DNA of 64,000 nt, from NCBI GenBank assembly GCA_029204225.1, contig CM055097.1, forward strand, positions 52,308,592 through 52,372,591. Reading direction: 5' to 3'. Below the pieces are notes generated by a model that ran no database searches, was not told the origin of the DNA, and saw only the letters and a list, made by a program, of their open reading frames with translations. The position numbers were made by a program, and so were the translations under genes. Below, one piece after another: positions 12,201-23,323 of this stretch. How positions within the stretch are numbered: position 1 is the stretch's first letter; the number at the start of each line of letters is the position of its first letter. The stretch comes from Diphasiastrum complanatum (lineage: Eukaryota > Streptophyta > Lycopodiopsida > Lycopodiales > Lycopodiaceae).

Positions 12201-13550
12201 ACAATACTAAGCCTATTAGGGCTAAACCTTACAGATGTAACCCTGTCTATCACAAGAGAATCGATGAAGATATTAATAAATTGTTGGATGTTGGCTTCAT
12301 TATTGAAGTCCAACATACTGATTGGGTATCACCCATTGTGGTTGTACCCAAGAAAAACGACAAACTTCGTATCTGTGTCAATCTAAAAAACCTGAATGCA
12401 GTTACGAAGAAAGACCATTTTCCCTTGGTTTTAACGACCCAAATCTTAGAGGAAATGACAGGAGCTAAAGCTTTCAGCTTCTTGGATGGATTCAACGGTT
12501 ATTTCCTTGTCCAAATAGCCCCTGAAGATAAACATAAAACGGCCTTTGCAACATAAAATGGGGATTATGCTTATAATGTCATGCCTTTTGGCTTATGCAA
12601 TGCTCCTTCAACGTTTCAGAGGGCCATGCAACTGGCCTTCCAAGACTTGTTACATCGGATTCTCGAGATTTGTCTCGACGATCTGGGTGTACATTTCTCA
12701 GCGGCTACGCACCTTGACTCATTGGAGAAAATTTTCATTCGCTGCCGTAGATTTGGAATTTCACTAAACCCTGACAAATGTCAAATCTGGGTCACCCATG
12801 GGGTAGTACTCGAACATATAATTTCAAAGGACGGTATTTCTACCACCCTTCAAAAATCAAGGTAATAGTTGAAATGCCCTTACCTGCAACAGTGAAGGAA
12901 GTTTACATTTTTCTCTATCACACTAATTATTATCGCATCTTTATAATCGATCATGCTGGCAAGGCACGACTTGTTTATTTAGTTGTGGTAGATCCTCGAT
13001 GGACCGAAGAACGCATTCAAGCCTTTGAGGAGTTAAAAACAACCCTTACCACGACACCCATACTCCGTTCGTCAGACTACACGAAAGAGTTCCATGTGCA
13101 TACTAATGCCAGTAAGTATGCCATTGGAGGTCTTCTTGCACAACTGGGCGAGTATGGCAAAAAATTTTCAATACGTTTCTTGAGCAGGCAACCGGTGCAT
13201 GCTGAAGTAAACTATACCACAACCGATTGGCAATGGTCTATGCTATTCAACATCTAAGACATTATTTACTAGGCCGGACCTTTGCCTTCTACACCGACCA
13301 TCAAGCCCTATTATATATTGTTAATAAATCCTGTAAAACGAGACGTATAGCTCGATGGATGTTGATATTAGAGAAATTTAATTTTCGCGTAGTCGTTCGG
13401 AAAGGAACCCAGCATTTCATGGCGGATCACCTTTCCCAACTCCCTAATGCTGAAAAAGCAACTGCACCAGTCAACGATGATCTTCCTGATGCATGTCTTT
13501 TTCAAATTGAAGCTACACCCTTATGGGCTGAGGAGATCACTTAGTCCCTA
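12201..13550 (+). pseudogene. Second Ty3/gypsy element: RT and RNase H (broken)
   Basis: Begins inside RT (KPIRAKPYRCNP, VSPIVVVPKKNDKLRICVN, FSFLDGFNGYFLVQIAPED, MPFGLCNAPSTFQRAM). The catalytic box is readable as ICLDDLGVHFS (LDD). A stop interrupts at FAT*NGDY and the frame changes near 12,860. RNase H follows (FHVHTNASKYAIGGLLAQ, then after a shift MVYAIQHLRHYLLG, FYTDHQALLYIV, DHLSQLPN). It differs clearly from the chromovirus and is closer to the fragment at 48,544-49,441, which has the same RNase H-integrase linker. No 5' LTR, gag or protease is present. Confidence 0.85.
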
Positions 13551-14300
13551 ACAACAGGCAGACTCAAAGAAAGCCTGAATACAGCTACAAAAAGATAAAA
13601 TTTGCCTTAAGTAGCGCCCTTTCAACTAATAACAGGATAGCTTTACAAAAGGGGCATTGACAATATTATCCGATGATGCGCTTATGAATCTGAGATACAG
13701 CCTATTATATCTCAGGCTCATGAGGGTATTGGCGGTGATCACTTCTCTGCTGAAGTGACAACTAAGATTATCCTTCGAGCTATAGTGATCGTGGCACGCA
13801 CTTTTTAAATTCTGTCATTGATAATTTTCTACGCCATTACTTTGTAGTTCATCGAAAGAGTACACCATACTATCCTAGATGTAATGGCTAGGCTGAATCA
13901 ACTAACAAGACGATATGTAAGATATTGACAAAGATACTTGAAACCAGTCGCTCTGATTGGGAAACGAAACTTTTCTCAGCTATCTGGGCTTACCGCACCA
14001 TCTCGAAGAAAGCCACTGGGTGGGTTACCCCATTCCATCTAGTTTATGGTCAAGAGGCGGTAATGCCTGTGGAATTCTTAGTACCTTCTCTAAGAGTCAT
14101 GGAAGCCTTTTCTACAGATCTTTGTGAGGAAGCTACAATTGAACAACAAGTCAAGACCAGGCTATTTACGTTAGCCCAGTTATGTGAGACAAGACTCATA
14201 TCTTACCATGCACAATTGGTTAACAAACGATACCAAAAGGCCTGGCATGACCGTCTTCTTGCGACTATATACTGGCGATCTTCTTGTTTCCGTGTTCGAT
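13551..14300 (+). pseudogene. Second Ty3/gypsy element: integrase with core deletion
   Basis: The zinc-finger start (SQAHEGIGGDHFSAEVTTKIILRA) is followed at once by GTHFLNSVIDNF, which lies beyond the second catalytic Asp. The CC half of the finger and the first part of the catalytic core are therefore missing. The distal core and C-terminal domain are legible at 13,800-14,260: STPYYPRCNGQAESTNK, IWAYRTISKKATGWVTPF, YGQEAVMPVEFLVPS. A frameshift sits near 13,920. Confidence 0.82.
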
Positions 14301-14573
14301 TCTGGCGCTCTTTTGTTACATGCATCTGTTTTTGGCTACTCTCCACCTCCACCAAGTATCCACCATCGTGGTTTGATCACCATTCAGAGCGCCATCACCA
14401 ATCCTTCAAACCTAACATCGCCTGCAGACGACGCATCAGCTTGAAACTTTTCGCTCGTCTGGGGGGTAGTGTCACGCGAGCATACATCACGCTCCCATTA
14501 CACTATTGAGAACAACATCATCAACATCAAACACTCCATTTTTTTTTTTCAGTTCCATCTATGAGCGAGCGGG
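14301..14573 (+). repeat. Possible start of the 3' LTR of the second gypsy element
   Basis: A purine-rich GGGGGGTAG at 14,460-14,469 is followed by TGTCACGCGAGCATACATCACG, a plausible polypurine tract and TG start. Only about 100 bases follow before the sequence changes to unrelated DNA. There is no second copy to compare with, so this is inference. Confidence 0.35.
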
Positions 14574-15099
14574 CTAAGGAAAAGGATACGGACACCAAAT
14601 ATAATGTAGTGTTTTATTTAGATTTTGATTGGAAATAAGAAAAGCTTTTCTCTCTCGGCCAAAAGCTCTTCTTTTACGATAGAAAGAGGATGACGAATCA
14701 AATGAAAATTCAGGTGACCTTGATTCCAAATTCCTATCAATATGATTATCTAATGGAACTCTTGGACTTCGCACAAATTCAGTTTGCTTGAGATTCATTA
14801 TGTTTTTGTCTTGTATTTGCACTTTTGAATGGAGAAAAAATTCTATATGATGGAGAGGCAAACACATAATCTTGAGAAATGGAATGACTGACCTCACAAC
14901 CGTCAACATTTTTAGAGCATTGCTCATAAGAGGAAAATTTAGAAATACCCTCAACTGAAAGATGATTCTCACTAGACACATCAATCAAGCCTTCTATTGA
15001 AACATGGCTATCATTTTGAAAACTAGGCAGACCATCAAAGATATGGGTATCAGTAGATAGAGAAGATAATCTGCTGGACTGCCTAATAGAATGAGCCAT
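14574..15099 (-). pseudogene. Unidentified Ser-rich exon or gene fragment, one frameshift
   Basis: From ATG at 15099 a frame of 106 codons (MAHSIRQSSRLSSLSTDTH...) runs to about 14,779. The frame 14,984-14,574 then continues with a similar Ser/Arg/Pro-rich composition (FVRSPRVPLDN, SPEFSFDSSSSFYRKRRAFG). Together they look like a low-complexity regulatory or scaffold protein broken by one frameshift near 14,800. I do not recognise the family. It could also be two exons with a short intron or a captured gene fragment in a transposon. No function is proposed. Confidence 0.3.
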
Positions 15100-15785
15100 T
15101 CCAACATAAAAAGGAATGCTTCTAACCTTGTCTATTGAGCCTAATAGAACATACTACCATAAGAGGATTGTTAAACCCTTAACAAGATGTAGAATGACGT
15201 GCAGCCCTTGGATAGATTGACGTGCACCCCTATATAAGAAATGTAATGATTATGTTGCCGTAAAATTTTTAACAAAACTCTAAACTACGATGACCTAAAA
15301 TACTTGATCGTCAAAGATTTCTAGAATTATACGACATCAATATGAAATGTATTTATTACGGTTACTTTTAAAAAGTAATCATGAATCCAAAACCTATATA
15401 TACATATGTTAAACTCATTTGTCATCCTCGCTTCTTGAGGATTTGGATCGTGCGCTTATGTTCTTGTTGGTTTATTTCTATTGCGATTGGGGCGATTTTC
15501 ACGACCCCAAAGGATTTATGCTTCCTTCAAAAAAGATGCAATTTTTGAATAGAATATTTAATTGCTTTTTTAATTTTTTAAATAGATTGATAACATTTAG
15601 TGATAAATATTTACTAAATTTCTTGGTAAGGATTTAGTTTATGTTTTTGTTTTAAAAAGTTTTCTTTAGTAATCTCTTTATCAGAAAATTCGATACGATG
15701 TATCGAGTTTACTGTTAAATATCCCAACTTCTATTATAAAAACTATCTTTAACTTTATTTTAATCTGATGTTCGTTATATGAACT
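15100..15785. other. Intergenic DNA, no gene seen
   Basis: AT-rich with short frames only. The stretch runs into the tandem array at 15,786 and shares the GATACGATGTATCGAG word with it at about 15,693, so an eroded further repeat unit may begin here. Confidence 0.35.
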
Positions 15786-16015
15786 TAACATAGCAAGTTT
15801 TAACAGAGATTTCGATACGCGCCATATCAAAATTTTTGTTAAGGCATGCCCTAAACTTAACATAACACGTTTTAACAAAAAGTTTGATACGTTGTATCGA
15901 AAATTCTGTTAAGGCATGCCTTAAATTTCTGTTAGGGCATGTTCTAAACTTAACATAAAAGTTTTAACAGAAATTTTGATACTCTGTATTGAAATTTCTG
16001 TTGAAGCATGCAATA
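15786..16015. repeat. Tandem array of a ~71-94 bp unit with inverted-repeat character
   Basis: Three units start with CTTAACATA at 15,786, 15,857 and about 15,950. Each contains GTTTTAACA, a GATAC.(N)TGTAT(C/T)GAAA stretch and a TCTGTTAAGGCATGCC-like end. Within a unit GTTTTAACAGA and TCTGTTAA are nearly inverted, so each unit can fold back. The second unit has an extra partial copy of its end (tttctgttagggcatg). No coding content. Confidence 0.7.
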
Positions 16016-16162
16016 AATTCTCAAATACCCAACCTCCCTCCATCGGATGCTCTGCTCTCGATGGCTCTACTCACTATACAAACGCTCTGCTCCCGATTAC
16101 TCTTTGAATCCCAATTTCTCTTTGAATTGCTCTACTCCCGATTGCTCTTTGAATCCCGATGC

Positions 16163-16418
16163 CTGCTTGGCCTAACGATCCTTTATATATCTTTCCAGTA
16201 GTAAATTTAGGTACTTTTGCATGTACCGTAGGTTCAGCAGTTTCAGGATCATCAATGATTGGTGAACCTGCAAATCCACTCTGCTCCTGATCACCTGCTT
16301 GGCCTAACGATCTTTTATATATCTTTCCAGTAGTAATTTTAGGTACTATTGCATGTATCATAGGTTCAGCAGTTTCAGAACCATCAATGATTGGTGAACC
16401 TACAAATCCGCTCTGCTC
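16163..16418. repeat. Direct tandem duplication of a ~128 bp unit, open on the minus strand
   Basis: The block from TGCTTGGCCTAACGATC to AATCC(A/G)CTCTGCTCCT occurs twice in a row (about 16,163-16,290 and 16,292-16,418) with few differences. On the minus strand both units stay open in one frame (16361..16074) and encode a ~43-residue repeat containing VPK(F/I)TTGKIYK.SLGQAG. The array lies 3' of the minus-strand gag/protease fragment at 16,600-17,170 and may belong to that element. Confidence 0.75.
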
Positions 16419-16599
16419 CTAATAGCTCTTTAAATTGCTCTGCTTGGCCTTCCTACTTTATTACGAAGGTAGAAACTACTTCCTTACCCTCCTAAAAAGA
16501 GAGCACATGCTTCTCAAAATCTATATCAGGAGATTTATTAAATACTCATTCATACCCTAGGATTATGTCCATACGTGCTAAATCTAAAACATGAAAATC

Positions 16600-17200
16600 T
16601 ATTAACTCTCTATAGTCTTGGATCCAAGCTGACAGCTTTGAAACTTTGACATCCCATGTCTTCAACTCTGCACCTGAAGCTAGATTTATATCTATGATCA
16701 CTAGCTTCAGTTTTCAGGCCAAGTTTCTGCACAAGACCAGAGTCAATAAAATTATGACTAGAACTACTATCCACCAATATACTAACTTCATGTCCATTAA
16801 AGGTGTCTTTCAAATGAAATAATTTGTTACGCAAAATGAAGCAGTACTGAATGAACATTCACACTCACAATTAACCTTGCTAATTTCCAATTTTAGATTT
16901 TCTTTACCTGGCATCTCAATTGCTTGATTTGCGAGTTTCTTTCGCTTCGGGCAGAATTTCATACCATGTCCAGGCTTGTTGCAAACAAAACAAATATTCA
17001 TCTTCCTAGTCTTCTTCCAGAACATTTGTTTCTTTTGCCTAAACTCTGATGCAATTTGATTCAGTTCGTCAAAATATTTATTGGACCTTTTGTCATGAAC
17101 TCGTTTCTTTCTCTTCTTATGGTTGGGTTCAGACGGATTAGCGTAAAATTGCTTCCTGAATGCCACCACCGTTGAATCAAAGCTTTCACGATGACATATT
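16600..17200 (-). pseudogene. Retrotransposon gag zinc knuckle and protease fragment
   Basis: The frame 17169..16810 is Lys-rich and carries the CCHC knuckle CFVCNKPGHGMKFCP. The overlapping frame 16858..16610 contains HEVSILVDSSSSHNFIDSGL, an aspartic-protease site in which the usual DSGAS reads DSSSS (the Gly is lost). Gag before protease, with the LTR-like block 17,575-18,190 upstream on the same strand, points to a minus-strand LTR retrotransposon that has lost its pol. Confidence 0.75.
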
Positions 17201-17574
17201 CAAAATTTTGAAGCACGTTTCACTTATATTTATTTTGATAATCTATTGGCAGACCTAAGATAAACTGCCAGAGTGCCAGTTTTACATCGAATGAGAGAAC
17301 TTTGTTCCACAAATCCATAAATTCTTGTAAGTACGAGCCCAACCTTCGAGTACTCATTTTGCAACTAACAAATTTTTAGTAGAAATCTGAGTCATCCGCA
17401 ACCACAAACGACTTTATGAAAACTTCCATGAATTCTTATATAGTGGGTTTGGGTTGCAAATCACTCCACCACGACAAAGCCTTTCTCGAAAGAACAGAAC
17501 TACGCTCTCGATATTTTTCTCTTCAGGAATTGCGTGTAGATTGAAATAACTGGTCCAGATCACAAAGATTTTGA

Positions 17575-18190
17575 CATGATATTGAACGCAATAAAGTATA
17601 GATTGATTCAGCAAAATGATGAGCACAAGACAATTGTAGATAGAAACCGCGTACTCTAAGCTATGTCTGAAAACTCTATCTGATTTGCACTTCCGCTAAT
17701 AAGTAGTAAACGCTAATAGCAAAACTGTAAAAGAACTCTAAAGACTCCTGAGCTATAATGCTCAAGAGTGTTCAAGCTTGAAAGCCTAAAAGAGCTGCAA
17801 AATTCTACTTCAATGCATTGCATGAATGAATGAAATAATAGATGTATGATCAGCTATTTATACTAATGGGCATCCAGTAGGACAACTAATTAGGTTGTAG
17901 ATCATAATGGCCATTTGGTTGTAGTGAGCTGGCATTCATCCAGTTAGTACTTCCTGATAATTCACTTGTGGAATCCACCTGTGAGCGATTTCTGTGTACT
18001 TTTGCAGATTGTGTAGAACCATGCATAAAATTGCAGAGATGGATAGTAAGTGGATGAAGATTATCGATTAGTCAATAATCAAGAGAACAATCCGACAGGC
18101 TAAATAGGTGCCTTCTAGTCTTAGTTAGGTCCAGTAATCGTAAAAAGCAACAATAATAGCCAAAGCAAATTCCATTTACAGATGAAGATA
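17575..18190 (-). repeat. LTR-like block, minus orientation (family shared with 50,696-51,701)
   Basis: Long stretches match 50,960-51,640 in the same order: TACTCTAAGCTAT, CACTTCC(A/G)CTAATAAG, CAAGAGTGT.CAAGCTTGA, TATGATCAGCTATTTATACTA, GTAGATCATAATGGCCA, TCCACCTGTGAGCGATT and ATGAAGATTA. On the minus strand AGTATAAATAGCTGATC is a good TATA box, so transcription would run toward the gag/protease remnant at lower coordinates. Confidence 0.7.
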
Positions 18191-19990
18191 ACAATTGTTA
18201 CGTCCATGTCTTGTATAAGGGAATCAGAATAGTTCCTGACATGGATAGTCGGTCACTCCAGTGTATGTGGACTTATGCCTCATCATTCCAGGCTTGGCCT
18301 GTAAAGTAATTAATAATCATATGAGGGCCCAGACCTGTAATTGGACATAAGAGCACTTACATGGTGTTTGACTGTTATATTGCATGAATAGGAGGTCAAT
18401 TGCTATTCTAGGTTGCATGGGAATCCTAGGGGATTATTCTCTCCTCAGAGAACATATACTATGGAAACTTGCCCATCTATCTATTGGATTTTCCGATCCT
18501 TGTAGCCAGGAGCCCCTCCTCTCTTGGATTCATTCACCATGGCATGGGGGTGAAGTGGTTAGGGTATTGACTAGCCATTTTTTTGTTAGTTGGGTGGTTT
18601 TGCTCCACAGGTCCTTTTAGTTGTTTGCAATAGGATCTAGTCCAATCTTCATATAAATATTACATCTCAATAATCACCTATCAAATAGAGATAAACATTT
18701 GGGTTCAGGAAGTCGAAATTCCACCTAACCAATTAAAAACATCAATAGATTCTGAGCTATATTCACTCTTGTATGGAAGTACAATTTCATATAATTATAA
18801 TCAGTCCTTCAGAACATAGTACTACACTGGAAGGAATTATATGAATCTCAATCCAGTTGTCTTGTATTTTAGAAATTCCTAAAAAGTAGAGGTTTAAACT
18901 AATAGAGAAATAGATTTAAGGGTCCCCAGATTTTGTAAATAATAAGATACCATTTTGGGATCCGGATTTATATCTCATAATTTTCCAAAATACCCAAAAA
19001 AAAAAAAACCAGTGGATTCCTCTATTAGTATTACTATTATCGTACTCACTGACCATCGGTCTACAGATATTTCAGAATTGTAGAAAAGGACCTAATTCTC
19101 TTACAGGTTAGAATTTCTCTTGGTTGTCTCAATCATTATAAAAGTACACTCTATAATGCCACAATTAGAATCCAAATTACTAGGTTTCTGTATGGAACAC
19201 CTTCAATCTACTTTCATTTGCAATCAATTTCTTGAAATTCTAATCAACACTGGGGAAAATGAATCCAAATTCTCAGAGGCAGTCTTCTTAATTAATTCCC
19301 AATTGTTATTCTCATTTTCAAATTCCGTTCAATGTGGACCTAAAGTGTGAAAATCGATCTAAAGATCCGACTTGGCAGTTTCAAAGTTACCATCACATTT
19401 CGTAAGGATTTCGAAACATCCAGCATGCATCAAACATGACATGTAGTGATTTCTAAAAAAAAATCAATTTTTACATAGATTGCCTAGAAACTGGGAAATC
19501 AACTTTTTAAACTAGAATTGCTAAAAATAGCTTTGTGCATGAAATTTCTCTGATCAATCTACTAAACACCCATGTACCATGCATCCAAACATGCATACAG
19601 GTCTATCCATACATTTCCATCAACAGAAGAGCACTACACTGAGATACATGCATGCATGCATCAGAACATTTTCAAAATTTTGCAAATTTTTGTTCAAAAA
19701 TTGCCAAACTTTTGATAGCCATAACTTTCTCTACAAGACACCAACTTGGTCGCTGTAAAGCATAGTACGAAGGGAGAGTGGGTTTACAAGGCACTTAGGC
19801 TTCACACGTGCGAGCAGTAAATGCCAAGAAATTAGGTAGGAGGCCGCACTTTTTCAAGGTAGCATCTTCAATAATCCATCTCCAGCCCAATATGCATCCA
19901 ATCAAAGATCACAAGCACTCTTCTAAGGTTCATTAGAGAGACATAGAGGCTTCTATCAGGTCCAGTAAGCAATTACGCCTACCTGCAGAT
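18191..19990. other. Unassigned DNA, no gene seen
   Basis: About 1.8 kb without a recognisable domain or repeat partner in this window. Frames such as 18384-18620 and 19120-19350 are short and unconvincing. The right part (from ~19,700) may belong to the copia element that becomes legible at 19,994. Confidence 0.35.
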
Positions 19991-19993
19991 CAG

Positions 19994-21365
19994 GTGCATC
20001 ATACTCATGACGACCCGCCAGACACTCTGTGGCACATAAGACTCTGCCACATGAACTTAATGGCACTTTACCAAGCAAGCCATCATGGAGTGATAACAGG
20101 GGTCAGCATCTCGAATGGAACCAATTCGACCACTTGTGATGCATGTTTGAAAGGCAAGATGTCACGCACACCATTTATTAAAGAATCCTACAAAACGACA
20201 AAGATTTTGGAGCTAGTTCACTCTGACATCTGTGGACCATTCAACGTGATCTCAGTAGGAGGTTCAAAGTATTATATAACCTTCATTGATGATTATAGCA
20301 AATTTGCCAGAGTGTATTTTATTCAAAATAAATCTGAAGCACTTGACAAATTCACTAGATATGTGAATTGGGCTGAGAGATGTACAGGCAGCAAAGTGAA
20401 GCAGATCAGAACAGATTGAGGTGGCAAATACATCTCGAATCGCTTCATTGACTTCTGCAATGATCGTGGCATCATTCACAGAAGAACTGCACCCTACACA
20501 TCGTAGCACAATGGTGTTGCTGAACGAAAGAACTGGACCTTGATGGAAGCAGCCAGATGCATGATGGCCTACTCGAAAGCTCCAAGGGCACTATGGGCTG
20601 AAGTAGTAGCTACAACCGCATACATAAAGAACAAAACAGGCAAGTCTGGTGTTCCTCACACGACACCACATGAGCTATGGTGGGGTAGAAAACCCAAGCT
20701 GTCTCACGTCAGAATCTTTGGCTGTGCAGCTTATGCACATATTCTTGAGAAGCTTCGAAAGAAGCTTGATGAGAAAGCCGAACAGGGATTTCTGGTAGGT
20801 TATGACAACAACTCGTCATACTACAGAGTCTACATGCCAGACACAAACACTGTGAAAATAGTGAGAGATGTTAGATTCGATGAGAGCAGGACAATGGCCA
20901 ATAATGATCCTATCAGCTATGAAGTTTTGGAGAGACAGTACTATGACCTGCCGCCAATGATAGAGGGAGCAGAGGACGAACATGAAAACGAAGATTTTTG
21001 AGTCGTCTCCCATTTGAGCGATGAATCTGATGAAGAAAGATTCGAGAGGCAACTTGCTGCTGCAGTTCCTGTAAACCAAAATGGTTCTGGACCAAGTAGA
21101 GCAGACAAGGAGAAAGACATAGCTGTTCCAGGAGCATCTCCCAAAAGGTCGACAAGACCACGAAGAGTGCTAGCAAGATATGTGCCAAGCAGCTCAGCTT
21201 TCACATCAAAAGAGTTCTGCGGGTTTAGCGGCAAACCACATATTTTTGAGGAGGCTATTGAAGGTCAAAAAAGGACAGATGGATCCAAGCCATGAACGAA
21301 GAGATGGAGTCCATGAGGAAGAACCAGGTATGAACATTGGAGTCATTACCAGATAAGTGCAAGAC
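19994..21365 (+). pseudogene. Copia integrase and linker (broken)
   Basis: The GAG_pre-integrase zinc finger is readable as WHIRLCHMN...H...C.AC..GK. The core follows with HSDICGPFNVISVGGSKYYI and FIDDYSKFARVYF, then TD*GGKY (stop near 20,419) and APYTS*HNGVAERKN (stop near 20,505). The GVAERKN box and the GYDNNSSYYRVY region match copia integrases. The Glu/Asp-rich linker to RT (20,950-21,360) has a stop after HENEDF. It would be the DNA-joining enzyme of the element and is inactive here. Confidence 0.88.
21361..21365. other. Left target-site duplication AAGAC (first nested element)
   Basis: AAGAC directly left of TGTTGTAAAG. The same AAGAC follows the right end at 26,395-26,399. Removing the element restores a continuous copia reading at this point. 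Confidence 0.9.
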
Positions 21366-22571
21366 TGTTGTAAAGCTATCTTTACAAGCTTTACTTCCGG
21401 CGCCATCAGCGCCCCTGCTGCTCCCGGCGCCAACAGCGCCGGCGCCACTGTGACCAGAATCCAGCCGGCGCCATGTTCCTATGGCTGAAAATCTTTGATC
21501 GGTTCTAGCGGAGTCCAGAGAGCTCAGATCGATGTGTAATCACCTCACACGATCTAGGCATGATTAAAGAAAGCCTGGGGATCAATAAAATCTAGAGAGA
21601 GAAAATGACTTTCTAGAAAGAGAAAATCCTAGAGAGAGAAAAATGTACTTTACCAGCTTGGGTAGAGTGCTTGGTATGAGGGGGGGTGCCGAATCACACC
21701 AATATTATAGGGGAGTGCGGGTTGCGACTCAGGGCGAGCTCCAACCAAGTCTCAGCCTCCCTTGCTGGAATGTTGTCATGGCTCTCGCCTTGTCATGCTA
21801 GCGCCCCGAAGACTAGGGTCGGTCACACACTTGAAATGTAACCTTCTCAGATTTATCAATAAAGTGGGATTTTTCTCAAACTGACTCTGATTACCTTCTG
21901 GGTTTCAGTGTTCGGTAAAAGTGCCAGTTGTAAGGCCGCTTTCAAAATTTTTAACTTGGCACATAGCTGAGGGTCGTATCCTGGGACGCCAGCGGTATGC
22001 CGTCGGGACCATTCGGTCCGTGGCGCCAGCGGTATGCTATCGGGACCATTTGGTCCAGGAACTGGTTGTTTCCATATCTGTCGCGGCTTGTGGTTCTGAG
22101 TGTTCCTTGCATGAACGTGAATGGGTTAAGCTCTTGGGGAACGGGCTCTAACCTGTCGGCTGAGTTGGATGGCTTGCTTGGGTGGATGTTACCTGTTTAT
22201 GGCTGTCCAGTCTGGCGTGGAGCCAGGTTGGCTTCCAGCGCTCGTGACGAAGCTTTTAGTTGGTTAATTCTGATGTAAGTCAGACCGCTTGCTTGGAATG
22301 GATGTTACTCATTTGTAACGAAGCCTCGAGTTGGTTAAGTTTGATGTATGTCGGGCGGCTTGCTTGGAGGGAAGTCACCCACATCGGGACCCTCGATCTG
22401 GCATGGCGCCAGGTTGGATCTCAATGTTGGTTTTCGGAACTTCAAGTTGGTTAAGTCTGATCGTTGTTGGCGAGTTGGCTGCTTGTATGTCAAGTGGGTT
22501 TGGATGGCAAGAGTTGAAGGCTGGGAAGCTAAGTCGTGGTTCCCGGCTCCCTTTGGGATGCCTGCACTACA
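21366..22571 (+). repeat. 5' LTR of nested element copy 1
   Basis: 1,206 bases. Near its start it has a cluster of GGCGCC palindromes (21,398-21,475). The middle has CTAGAGAGAGAAAAT repeats and AATAAAGTGGG, a possible polyadenylation signal, near 21,861. Further right is a direct repeat of CCAGCGGTATGC(C/T)(G/A)TCGGGACCAT (21,990-22,058). Confidence 0.9.
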
Positions 22572-22573
22572 TG

Positions 22574-22586
22574 TGGTATTAGAGCC
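22574..22586 (+). promoter_or_regulatory. tRNA-iMet primer binding site of nested element copy 1
   Basis: TGGTATTAGAGCC, two bases after the LTR end, is one transition away from the standard TGGTATCAGAGCC. Confidence 0.85.
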
Positions 22587-22639
22587 GACTGGCCGGTCAG
22601 CTTTGCGGATCTCACGGAAATGGCCACGGTTTGGGGTTC

Positions 22640-23060
22640 ATCAAGACAACTGTTGTGCAAGGTGCTGCCCACACTGTAAGCACGGGTGCGTCCACGGTCG
22701 GGGTGGTCAGCAGAACGGGGGACTTGATGAGTCAAGGTGCTGCCCTTGAGGTGTAAGCACAGTCAGTTCTCGCGGTTCGGGCCTGGCACTGTCTGCACGT
22801 AGGACAGATGAGGCAAAGTGCTGCCTAGGGAGGTGAAAGCACGGTCTGTACCTTGTGGGGTGCGGGGTGACATATTCGAATTGTACGGGTTAACCATTGA
22901 TACAGAGATGCTACTCGAATTCGGGTGTAAAGCACGGGTGGTTGGCTGCCGGTGTGGGATAGCTGCCGATCGTTTAGCTATAAGGGCTATCGACCAAAAA
23001 GTGGTGGGGCGTGACTAAGGCAATGTGCTGCTTAATGGTGAAAGCGCGGATAGTTGGAGG
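22640..23060 (+). repeat. Diverged short repeats in the element leader
   Basis: A motif of the form GCAA(G/A)GTGCTGCC followed 10-20 bases later by (G)TGTAAGCACGG or GTGAAAGCACGG appears about five times (near 22,656, 22,733, 22,816, 22,925 and 23,020). The spacing is irregular. It lies just downstream of the primer site, where packaging signals are normally found, but its role is unknown. Confidence 0.55.
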
Positions 23061-23323
23061 GGTGTCCTGTGTGGGCTGATTCCGTGATCGATTTGTATGG
23101 GCGCGGCCAGGCAAAGGTCCGTTGGCAGGACCATCTCAAAGGAGGACCTTGTCTTTGTTACTTGTTAGTAAACCTGCCTGAGTGTCTTACTTGTACGTAT
23201 TCGTGGTGAGTCTTAGTACTCGTGCTTTGTCTGGTTTGCATGATTGCTTGTGATACAAGGAGCTGATGGCTTGAGAAGGAACCTTTTCTTTTGAAGGCTG
23301 ATACCATCAAACAAAGAGGACTA

